Assembly: GCA_947650365.1 (NCBI GenBank)
Contig: OX393552.1
Location: 54,084,783 to 54,148,782, forward strand
Reading direction: 5' to 3'
Length of the DNA: 64,000 bases
Source: Chamaelirium japonicum
Taxonomy: Eukaryota; Streptophyta; Magnoliopsida; Liliales; Melanthiaceae
Shown here: positions 1 to 11,034 of the stretch, piece by piece
Layout: each line of letters opens with the position of its first letter
How positions within the stretch are numbered: the first letter of the stretch is position 1
Program-made: the position numbers and the translations under genes
The notes under the pieces: generated by a model
Database searches by the model: none
What the model was told of the DNA's origin: nothing
What the model saw: only the letters and a program-made list of their open reading frames with translations

Positions 1-241
1 ATATAAGAAGAGGCTACAAAATCTATATATATCTATACTAAAATGGAAGCCTCTCTCCCGTGTTGTGACACGTGGACATCTTCTAAAGAGCTAGATTTCT
101 TCTTCCATGTGTGAACGTGGCTTTCTTTTAAATCCATTTAAAAACCTACTAGAAAGATGATAAATTTTCATTCAATGGCATTTGATGTTAATCTCTCTCT
201 CTAACAAATGAATCACACTCACTTCAGATTTCACACTTCTT
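1..241. other. AT-rich window edge, possible Helitron-like end
   Basis: No gene is visible here. Around position 37 the sequence TCTATACTAAAATGG resembles the 5' end that plant Helitrons often show (TC, then an AT-rich start containing CTAAAA). The matching 3' CTAG end with a hairpin was not located, so this is only a hint. Confidence 0.2.
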
Positions 242-2044
242 CTAACAATTGCGATGTCGTCTTTGCCAAATGGCGTGCGTCAAGCACATTCGGGCATTGC
301 CCGGGTTTCTTACTAGTACCACATAAACCTGGAACCCAAAACACGAAAAATCCAAAAAGGCCCTAGCCCAGGTCATGTACAAGTCTCTAGCAGCACCAGA
401 AGCACTTTTCCCATCTAGTTGCTGCAACGACATCACGAGGGAAATTGTTCCAGAAGAGACCTGGCTAAGCGGACGTCCTTCCCAGGTTGGCGAGAATGTC
501 GGCTGGTCTATTGGCGTCCCAATAGATGTGGGACCAACGCACCAAGAGAGTGGAAGAGACCATCCGCTGGCAATCCTCGATAATGGAGTCAAACGACCGA
601 CGGACTCCGAGTTGTTGAATGATGTGGAGAGAATTCCCTTCAATCCATAGTAGGACATGTGGAAAAAAAAAATAGAGACAAACCACAGGCCCCAAAAAAG
701 AGCCAATTTTTCATCATAGTCAACTGCTGGGCATAAAAGCCGGGTACGCAGCACCAAAAATCACATTACCACGTCCCGTCTCGAAGGAGAAAGCCACTCC
801 GTACTATACCAGAAACAAGATCAAACGACCCATCAAAATTTAATTTAAGCTCTACCGAGAAAGGAGGAACCTAATGCACCGAGATAGCAATAGTTGGTCT
901 TAGTGGTGTGGAAGGACCACCAGCCCCAAGTAATTCCTGATAAAGAGAAAGGATGTGAGTAGCTATTAAAATAGGGTTTTCATAGATGCCCTTGAAAGAT
1001 AGTAATGTTACGAGATTTTCATATTTGCCAGAAGGGATAGCAGTGTTACGAGATTTCCATATTTGCCAGAAGGCTTGAAGCAGCAGAGTAGGCATGAATT
1101 TACGAAGCCTAGGCGGGCAATTGTCTCCTCCTTGTAGAAGAAATCTTCAACAATAGTGACATGTAATCCTTGGGGAATGTTTGCTCGTGCGTAGAGCTCA
1201 CCCCAAATAGCAATGGAGTGAGGACAGTCACATAGGGGATGATTTATGTCCTTCACAGGCGCAAAACACCTATTGCAACCTAATGGTAGACTCAGGCCCC
1301 CTATGAACCAGAATATGGTTGGAAGGCAAAATGGCATGCAACAGCTTCTCGTCGAAACTCTGAGCCCGAGGGGAAATAGGTAATTTCCATAGCTGCAACC
1401 AAGGGTTGCAGGAACCTACCGCCCTCGGTTCCTTAGGATAGATGGCTTTGTAGGCAATCAACGGGGTCATCATCGTTCGATCAGATTTTCCCCGCATGAA
1501 AGGGCTGTCCGGGGGTTGGGACAAGATAGGAATCAAAACAATTCTGTTGTACCAAAATGGACGAAAAAGTTGGGTTAACAAATCAAGATTCTAGGCCACA
1601 CCCTCCTGAGTGATTTGGAACAAATGGAAAATCGAGATGTAATGTCTGCATTGTCTGCACATCCTCGAGTCAAAACATAAAGGAATTAAATGGGGTGGTA
1701 GAAGCCCACGGGACCTCCCAAGGATTAAAGTATGCCGACTCTGAGAATCCGAGATAAGTCGTGAAGTAGTACTTAGCAACCGGAGTGACCCGAGGGCCAA
1801 AACTGATCGATGATTTGGAAAGGTGAAGTCATTGCCTGAAAAGTTCTCTGTAGTTGTTAATATGATTCTTCACGAGAGAAATATAAGAATAAGAGTTTTG
1901 GACAAACATAATTGTATCGTCTGCATAAGCGAGCAAAGTCGTAGAAGGTCCTTAAGGTGATGGGTGCACACTTCTCAGACTGCCCTGATCCCTTAAAGCA
2001 ACCAAGTTAAGAATTATGATTAACAACATCAGAATCTAGGATAA
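242..2044 (-). mobile_element. Decayed L1-type LINE, 3' half (RT end, zinc-binding region, RNase H)
   Basis: The minus strand carries broken frames of a plant L1-type retrotransposon. The YADD reverse transcriptase active-site motif is at 1916-1927. A zf-RVT-like region (residues LQLWKLPISPRAQSF) lies near 1390, and an RNase H region containing WIEGNSLHII lies near 640. The frames change several times, so the copy is dead. Upstream RT sequence continues at 4373-4850 on the other side of an inserted DNA element. It resembles the larger LINE at 21.6-26.7 kb, for example in the SILLNSSPTSWF segment. No poly(A) end or target duplication was found at the 3' side. Confidence 0.8.
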
Positions 2045-2564
2045 GGGGGTGTTAGTCAATTAGGATTTGGTGAAGAGTTCCTTGTATTTAGGATTACATC
2101 ATTAGTGGTTCTGAACTTCTCTGTGGTATTGTAGATTTAAGCGTTAGTGCTTGCGGAGTCCACAACGTGAACTTCTGATCCAGGTGTTAGTCAGTATTTT
2201 ATATGACCTTGAACTCCTAAGTTAGGCGTTAGTCAATAATCATGGTACAAGTCCATGACTTCAGAACAAAAGGGATTTACAAACCCAATTATATACTTTT
2301 TGCCCATCAAAAGTTCCACCTCAAAGGTGGAATTGTAAATCCCCTACGTGAGACTTTCTCTTTGAAAGGTATTATTAGCATCTCCCGGAACCCTAGCACC
2401 CGTGCTCGTGATCGTGGAAGCCAACGTCGGATCCCCAGCAACCATCATTCTCCTCTTCCAGGTATCTCTCTATCTACCTCCTTCCTCTTCTTTGGGTATA
2501 CCCAACCCCTCTCGACCGCCCTCTCCCTTCGCTCCCCCCCCCCCCGGTCGGAACAAAATACAGT

Positions 2565-2567
<3 letters not shown>

Positions 2568-2625
<58 letters not shown>
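2568..2625. repeat. (GA)n microsatellite
   Basis: An almost pure GA run of about 58 bp inside the outer PIF/Harbinger-like element. The inner copy has only about 12 bp of GA at the matching place (near 3546), so the run expanded in one copy or shrank in the other after they separated. Confidence 0.95.
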
Positions 2626-2627
<2 letters not shown>

Positions 2628-3026
2628 CTCTGGATCCGTCCGGTTCTGATCACGACCCCCGTCCGGTGCCGATCCGCGACACCCATCCGGCTCCGTCGTG
2701 ACTCCTGCCTCCTCGATCATATATTGAACTTATTATTTTAATTAGTATGATACTTCCAATTTGTATGCTATTTGTGAAAATGACCTATAAATCGAGCCTA
2801 ATTTTGATTCATTGTTCTTGTAGATTTTTTTAATGAACGTATTAAAACTTTTCTTATTAGGCCTTCAAAATTCATCAAAATTGTTCTTCAAATGTGCTAG
2901 TCAAATGAGATTTTATGTCTAAGTCCACAACAAAAATCCCACGTGGACTCCTAAAAAAGGGATTTATGAGACCGTGAACTTCTCAAAAAAGTCTACAGAC
3001 TCCTAAAAAAGCCCAAAGACTCTTTA

Positions 3027-4283
3027 GGGGGTGTTAGTCAATTAGGATTTGGTGAAAAGTTCCTTGTATTTAGGATTACATCAGTAGTGGTTCTGAACTT
3101 CTTTGTGGTATTGTAGATTTAAGCGTTAGTGGTTGCGGAGTCCACAACGTGAACTCCTGATCTAGGCGTTAGTCAATATTTTATATGACCTTGGACTCCT
3201 AAGTTAGGCGTTAGTCAATAATCATGGTACAAGTCCATGACTTCATAACAAAAGGGATTTACAAACCCAAGTATATATATATTTTGCCCATCAAAAGTTC
3301 CACCTCAAAGGTGGAATTTTAAATCCCCTACGTGAGACTTTCTCTTTGAAAAGTATCATTGGTATCTCCCGGAACCCTAGCACCCGTGCTCGTGATCGTG
3401 AAAGCCAACGTCGGATCCCTAGTAACCCTCATTCTCCTCTTCCCGGTATCTCTCTATCTCCCTCCTTCCTCTTCTTTGGGTATACTCAATCCCTCTCGAC
3501 CGCCCTCTCCCTTCGCCCCCCCCCCCCCCGGTCGGAACAAAATACAGAGAGAGAGAGGCACCCTCTGGATCCGTCCGGTTCCGATCACGACGCCCATCCG
3601 GCTTCAATCGTAACGCCCGTCCAGTGCCGATCGCGACGCCAATCCGGCTCCATCGTGACGCCAGCCTCCTCGATCATATATTGGACTCATTATTTTAATT
3701 AGTATGCTACTTCCAATTTGTATGTTATTTGTGAAAATGATATCATTGGTTGATGGTATGCTAAAGTCTTGTGGCATGATACAACTGGTAATCTTGTTTG
3801 AAATATGATCTTATTTATAAAAAAAAATTATCAATTTCTATATGTAAAATTACTTAAATCTTTGATATTAATTTTTTTTACCATTTGACTTATGTAAAAA
3901 TTAATCAAACTATTTATCCAACGTGGTGAGGCAATCTTGGATGACAGAGGCAATGTAGGTTAAATCGAGCTTAATTTTGATTCATTGTTCTTGTACATTT
4001 TTTTAATGAACGTATTAATACTTTTCGTATTAGGCCTTCAAAATTCATCAAAATTGTTCTTCAAATATGTTAGTCAAATGAGATTTTATGTCCAAGTCCA
4101 CAACAAAAATCCCACATGAACTCCTAAAAAAGGGACTTATGAGACCGTGGACTTCTCAAAAAAGTCTGCAGACTCCTAAAAAAACCCAGAGACTCTTTAA
4201 AAAAAGTCTGCGGACTCTCAAAGACTGGAAGTCCACGGACTCCTGAATAATGATTTTAAAATCCCAATTGACTAACACCCCCC
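3027..4283. mobile_element. PIF/Harbinger-like element nested in its own relative (inner copy)
   Basis: It starts with the same GGGGGTGTTAGTCAATT end and closes with the inverse at 4283. It is flanked by TTA at 3024-3026 and 4284-4286. Removing it restores the outer copy: the outer sequence reads ACTCTTA then AAAAAAGTC, which is also how the inner copy reads at its own matching site near 4196. The inner copy is about 1.26 kb and holds a segment near 3746-3963 that the outer copy lacks. Confidence 0.8.
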
Positions 4284-4372
4284 TTAAAAAAAGTCCGCGG
4301 ACTCTCAAAGACCGCAAGTCTACGAACTCCTGAATAATGATTTTAAAATTCCAATTGACTAACACCCCCTAA

Positions 4373-4850
4373 ACTAGTAAGGAGGCAGGGGTCTCTCTGC
4401 TTTAAACCACGAGAAGGTGAGAACCAAGAGGTGGGGGAACTATTAAGCAAGATGGAGAAGGAGGGTTGTTTAATGCAGGCGCAGTTCCAGTGAGTCCAAA
4501 GTTGAGAGAAACCAAACCGAACTAACACCTGATAAAGGAATTCCCATTCCATCCGTCATACACCTGAGCCACATCTAATTTGAGCACATTCCACGACTGA
4601 AGTCCATGGAGTGGAGGGCTTCCTGAGCAAATAGGATGGAGTCTGCAATGTTGCATCCCCGAAGAAAAGCCACCTACTCAGGAAAAATAAGTTTGGGCAG
4701 AATGTATTTGAATTGATTGACAATAATACGAGTGATGAGTTTATAGACCACGGAACAAAGACTAATAGGCCGAATGGGTTGGGTCTTGACGTTTAGGAAT
4801 CATCACCACTAATAGGCTGGAAATTTGAGCGCATTCAAATTGTTACTCTT
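4373..4850 (-). mobile_element. Decayed L1-type LINE, upstream RT part
   Basis: This is the continuation of the LINE at 242-2044. On the minus strand the residues PSFSILLNSSPTSWFSPS and a decayed form of the QGDP motif (KQRDP) are readable near 4400. The part lies upstream of the YADD motif that sits across the inserted element, so the two stretches were one reverse transcriptase region before the DNA element landed. Confidence 0.7.
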
Positions 4851-5112
4851 TGCTAACAGATTGCTACTCTTTACCAATTTTTACTTTTTTGGTACGATTG
4901 TTATATGTAGGGCTAAAATTATAATTTAATTTTTTTCGTTATTACATGTGCACGACAGAAGGAGCACGTGTTAGCCAAAACTAATATATTTTTGCTCTTT
5001 ATCGATTGTTACTATTTTGCAACGATTATTATATTTTATCTTTAGGGATAAAATTACCATTTAAAATTTTTATTATTACATGTGCACGAAAGAAGGAGCT
5101 CGTGTTAGCTAA
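4851..5112. repeat. Imperfect tandem duplication, about 130 bp
   Basis: Two diverged copies, about 4859-4980 and 4995-5112, share the order: TGCTACTCTTTA-like start, GGGCTAAAATTA or GGGATAAAATTA, then TTATTACATGTGCACGA, AGAAGGAGC and CGTGTTAGC. They contain no coding frame. Confidence 0.6.
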
Positions 5113-5231
5113 AGTCCAACTACAGCGGCTTAACGTTAAGTTCAAATTTACATACCCTTAATATTAAAAAGAAACTTTTTTAAGAAGCTAACATTAATAG
5201 CCCCTATATATAATTTTTTATAGATTTAGGA

Positions 5232-5288
5232 TAAACACTACATCCAGGATGCAGTGTTTGAACCACTGCACTCTGGATGCTGTGTTTA
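5232..5288. repeat. Short inverted repeat (hairpin)
   Basis: Arms of 25 bp (5232-5256 and 5264-5288) pair at 21 of 25 positions around a 7-bp loop. It lies in the AT-rich spacer upstream of the helicase gene. It may be the remnant of a small foldback element; no function is visible. The rest of 5289-5858 is AT-rich spacer and then the GC-richer promoter and leader of the helicase gene. Confidence 0.55.
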
Positions 5289-5858
5289 CTTAGAACTGTG
5301 AGGCCCAACATAAACGCCGAGAATACTCTACAAAGTCTATAAACCTAGCATCTCGGTTAGTGTTCTAAGAAAAAAAAAAAAACAGCTGATGTGGCATAGA
5401 GCTTTTCGGTGCTGACCTACCAAGTGCCGATCGGAATATGTCAGACCGCTATTTTTGAAATCTAAAAAATAATAATAATATTTAAATAATTATATATTTT
5501 TGAAATATTATTTTGAAAAAAAATCCTATTCTTTTTACTACCTTAAAAATACTTGGGAGTTACCTCTGTCATTGGACCACCAGCACATGCACTGCACGTG
5601 ACAGCTACAAACACCGGTATCCTCACCTGCTTAAAGTGCGGTGACCATAAGCCCCAACTGGGTTGCAGTGGCCCGTTTTCAATCGCGCGCTCGCTCCTCT
5701 CCTCAGAGAACCGCAGCTTCCCCCACCTCCAAGTTCAACGCTTTCTAGGGTTTCTCTTCTGTCCACCTCTCCGATCCATCTCAAAGAGGAGCTACGATTT
5801 TCTCTGAGATCTCCGAATACGATCGAAGATCTCCATTCCCCCGCTGCAAGAGGTTGAG

Positions 5859-8800
5859 ATGTCGAAGCGGAAGTTCGGATTCGAAGGGTTCGGCATCAAC
5901 CGCCCGGCGACCTACACCTTCGAGCGATCCGAAGCCCCGCAGCGCCTCTACGTCCCCCCCTCCTCCTCCTCCCGCGGCGGCGGGCACGACAACTATGAGG
6001 ACAACGACCTCGACAATATCGACTACGAGCAGTCCGACAGCCCCGACCGCCAGGCCGGCGGTGGAGACGGCGAGGTGGACCCCCTCGACGCCTTCATGGA
6101 GGGGATTCACGAAGAGATCAGCGCGCCGCCGCCGCCGCCCTCCGCGAACAAGGGGGACAAGTACCGGGACGACGAGGACGACGACGACCCCATGTTGAGC
6201 TTCCTGCGGGCCAAGAAGGACACGGGTCTCACCCTGGCCTCGGAGGCCCTCCACGCCGGGTACGATTCGGACCAGGAGGTGTACGCTGCGGCGGAGGCAG
6301 TCGACGCAGGGATGATCGAGTACGACTCCAATGACAACCCGGTGGTCATGGATAAGCGTAAGATCGAGCCAATCCCAGCTTTGGATCACAGTACTATAGA
6401 GTATGAGCCGTTCGACAAGGATTTTTATGAAGAGAAGCCTTCGATATCAGGTAAAAAATCGAGTCGGGTTAGTGTGTTCTGATTTTCCGCTTCAAGTGGA
6501 ATAAAACTGCTCATGATATTTTGTCTCTAACATCTATTCTATATTTGAAGACAAGCTTGCTTTCCACATTGTTTAAAATCATGACATTTTCCTTCCTAGT
6601 TTCACATGTTTTCTGAACTATGATTTTATATATAGATACATCATAATGTTATGGGGGTGATAAAAAGTATGAAAATTTCTAGAAGCATGGAATTGGAATT
6701 TCTTGCTATGAGATTTTTTTTTTCAAATTCAGAATTCCCCTCTTTTCCTTCTAACAACCAGATGTCACCTAAATTTTTTTTTTTTTAATTCCATGCTTGC
6801 TAAAAACTTGCTAGCACGCTGTGGTAGGTCTTAAAAATATTTGATTTCATTTGAAAATCTTTGTTGGTTTACTCATTCAATGGATCAACTTTCCAACCCT
6901 GTCTAACTTTTAAATGTGATGTTTGGAATCCATGTTTGTGCCCTGCTTACAAACCTCATTTCCTTCTAGTTCTCCGTCAAGTGACCTCATGAGACAACAT
7001 CCGGGGGACCAACAATCAGAGAAATAAGCCCCAATTCTTCAATACATTGTCTCTATATTGCATGAGTGCGTTGTGTTGTCATCCACTAATGCCTGTAAAG
7101 CAACGTCACATGAGTTCATAACAAAGGTGCCTATTACTGTCAAGTTGCCACCTTGTGTTCCGCCGCTCAAGCATCGTGAGCATGATCATTGGATGAGTGG
7201 TAGTTTGTGTCGTACATACTACTCCATCAAGGAGTCAATATGTAGCCTTATTATTGACAGTGGTGGTGGTAATAATTTCACCGCTCAATCTACGGTTGCC
7301 AAGCTTTGTTTGGTGACTATACTTGTACAAGAACCCTAAAGTGCATGTTAGTTTAGGAAAAAAGGTGGAGAGTAGTGTCACTCACAAACCTCTCGTTTGT
7401 TTCTTTACTGACAATATTTTGAGTGATGCTGTATGGTGCAATGTTACTGACATGGATATATGTCACCTTTTGTTGTAACAATCTTGACAGTACGATCGCA
7501 GTGTTTTACTCGACGGCCGGCAAACACTTCTTCCTCATGTAAAGGGTCAACGAATTGTATACTGTTAAAACGTTGCATGCTAGCCGTGCATGCCCATTCT
7601 AAATCTTAGAGGGTTGGATCGAATGCAAATTAGAACTCCCACTTGATTACTGAATCACGCCTATATCCAACATGGAAGATTTAGTTTCATATCGAGGTCC
7701 AATAATTATGCCTAATAATCCCTTCAATGAGCCTGAGTCAGACTTGACAGATATACCCGACCCTGCACCGTTTATTTTGCCATTATTGCCTCTTTCTTCC
7801 AGGTGCGAGGTAAGATCGACAAGATTTTGGAAGAACAAATTATCTCCATGTGCAGCAGCGGATATTAGAGGTACCTTGTCAGATGGAGAGGTCGCCGTGA
7901 TATAGATGCGACCTGGATTTCTAGAGTAGAGCTACAACATTTGGACCCGGACCTACTAGGGAGGCACCAAAGCTTTTATTCTCCAGAGGCGAATTCTTCT
8001 CAGCTAAGGAGAGTTGATGGGGGCACACTACACAACTGCCGCATGATATTAGAGTCTACCAGCACAGGTGACGGAGGACAGCTTCAACGCTATCTTGGCT
8101 CGACGACTAGCCCGGAGCACATCGGATGATGTTATTTATTTATTTATGAAATTTGGAATAATCAAAAGTTTGTGTTTGCAAATCTCTAGTCTCCCTGTGA
8201 AAGGGAATTAGGGTGAGAAGGTCAGAGGCAAGAAGTCTCAATCCGCTGCCGTGAAGCCACTGTTTTTTTTTAGAACCCTTCGGTGTCTTATATGAGGTAG
8301 GGTTAAGGCAGTCCCCTACCAATTATTAATTCGATGCAAGCGAGAATCGATCCCAGGTCTCAGGTACCAACCCCCTGAGACTCTACCATCTCACCCAGTT
8401 GTCACGTACATGAAGCCACTGTTTTATCTACCCTCTTTTTTTCTCTCATATCTCTCTTTCTCTGCCCTTGTGTGTTGCTCGTGACCCAACCAGCAGCCCA
8501 GTAGAGACGTAGCTGCCACCATCCAAGATTGTCAGCCACCGCAACACTGTTGACCAACCAGCAGCCTGCGATAGCCAACTGCTGGCCAGATTAGTGGCCC
8601 ACGACAATCCACCAGGCCCACCCGCCGGGATCCACGTCGGCCACCGGCCACTTGTTGGCTTCGCGACGATCGCCACCACCATACCGGCTACTTTGAAGAT
8701 CGTTGAGTCGTTGACGCTTCGTCGGCCTTATCTCTTGCGCCATCGACCCTCGATGTCCTCGTCAACGCATGTGTAGCTTACTAGCTTCATCGTCTTGCTT

Positions 8801-9552
8801 TTGGGATCCTTCGAAGGTATTCAGAATCATTCTGCGACTCCAGGTGTTGTCTTTCAATTCTCTAACTAATGATTGAGGTAATATTTGTTCTTGATAAGTT
8901 ACTTTAGCTGACCCTGCAAATTTTCAAGCTAGACTATTTAAATCTTCATAAAATTATTGGTTTGATTAGAACCTTAACATTACATGAGCCTGCGACGTTG
9001 CGTTGAAATCTTTTGACCTTGATTAAATGCATTAAAACCCTTTGTATGCAATTGAAAGTTATCCATTAATAAAAGATTACTCCCAAATCCCGCGGAAGTT
9101 CTATCTTCACAAAGGATCATCCTTAATAGAACTAGAATCTGTCTTCCTGTTGGATTGTACTTCTAAGGCCCTGGTATCACATCTTCACTGTATCTTAATT
9201 CAAGAAACCCTGTTAATCAACTATTATCTTATCTTGAATTATTATTTACAATAAATTTACTATCTCTGTTGCATCATTCACAATTTGCACGATAGTCGTG
9301 CATCAAGTCGGGCTCAGGTTTAACCCGTCTAGTCCCAGACCAAACTCGATTATACACACATAAAACCATGACTCTGTACCCATACTCACCCATGGCCCAC
9401 ATACTTATTACAGGGTTAATTTACACTTCATTTTTTATAATAAGAGACTCATTTTACCTGTGTTCAAAAACCCGGGCCTCGGACTCGACTCGAAAGTCCA
9501 CCGAGTCGAGTAACTCGAAGACTCGACTCGAAACTTGACTCGGGCGACTCGG

Positions 9553-9619
<67 letters not shown>

Positions 9620-9740
9620 GCATGCTATGCTGCGGCATGCGGTGCGTGCGGCATCGCACCACAGCCGTGTGATGCACTGAAGCGCGTGCATCACACGGCT
9701 GCGGTGCGATGCCGCACGCACCGCATGCCGCATTCAAGCA

Positions 9741-9779
<39 letters not shown>

Positions 9780-10570
9780 GTATATATATGTGTGTGTATT
9801 TTTTTAAAACTCAAAATAGTAAATAGCCCAAGTCAGACCGAGTCGACCCAAGTCACAGCCGGTCCGAGTCGACTCGATTTTCGGCCGAGTCCAGTCGACT
9901 CGGGCGAGTCAAGTCGAGTTGGACCGAGTTTTGGTACTATGCATTTTACAATTCATTTTCGTAAAATTATATTTCTTAAGAGAAATGGTAGCAATTGTTT
10001 TTTTTTGTTTATTAGAATGAATAAGTTGGTTCAAAATAACTAGGTTGGGGAGAGACATGTTCAAGTTTTTAATAATGTAAACGGGATAGGTTTGAAATTT
10101 ACCTATCAAACTGGAGGTGGGTTTCTGGGACGGGGTTTCCCCAATGAATTGGGGTCAGGATAGGGTTATCCCATCTTATATCTGCCTCGTTGCCATCCCT
10201 TGTTCGAACTTCCGCCAATCTGATTCGATCCCCCCCCCCTCCCCAACACGCATGCGAACCCAAAGGAATTTAGATTTTGTTTGAGGAAAACCGAAAACAC
10301 CTCTTCAGCATAAAATATGCCATGGTTCGAATCCGGTTTTACCAAATCGTTTGGATCAAGCCCTAAACAGGTTGAATATACCCTTATTTGGCTAAATGAA
10401 GCCCACCGGATCCAAATCAATTGAACGATGGCTGAATTAGCCAAATCAGACGTGACTTTTTCTGATTTTTTAGGTTTTTTTTTCCAAAATGGTTGAACCG
10501 TCCGAATCCGGACATGAACTGCTGCAGACCGCACCTAAGCATTCCTCTCTCTCTCTTTCTCTCTCTCTCT

Positions 10571-10633
<63 letters not shown>

Positions 10634-10954
10634 CGTGAAATTTTGACCCATCAACGATTTGGGTTTCAAAATGTGTTATTTTTTGTGAGGATAATCAACA
10701 TACCATAGATAGCATACCCTCAATATTTTAGTAGATTCTAAAATCTCTAGAGCCCTCATTTATTATAAGTTTTTATATCGTCAATTTCAACCATTGATTT
10801 GAAGAGCACATTTGATGCGCCTAGAGGTTTTAGAATGTGCTGATTTTTTTGTGAGGATGATCAACATACCATAGATACCTCTACAAAAAATTAGCACATT
10901 CTGAAACCCAAAGCCAATGATTTGGATGATATGGGTCAGCCGATCCTTACCCAT

Positions 10955-11034
<80 letters not shown>

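Larger units (their letters stand above)
2045..4369. mobile_element. PIF/Harbinger-like non-autonomous element (outer copy)
   Basis: The ends are inverted: GGGGGTGTTAGTCAATT at 2045 and its complement ending at 4369. A 3-bp duplication TAA flanks the element at 2042-2044 and 4370-4372. A TWA target of 3 bp is the hallmark of the PIF/Harbinger superfamily. No transposase frame is present, so the element would move only with help from another copy. It interrupts the LINE reverse transcriptase, and itself carries a second copy at 3027-4283. Without that insert the outer element is about 1.07 kb. Confidence 0.8.

Noticed and set aside
5372-5530. Possible third copy of the foldback family near the helicase promoter
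   Set aside because: Only short AT-rich words such as GAAATATTATTTTGAAAAAA are shared; too little to assign.
5781-6389. 202-residue minus-strand frame opposite helicase exon 1
   Set aside because: A shadow of the GC-rich first exon. The plus-strand reading joins in phase to a recognisable helicase.
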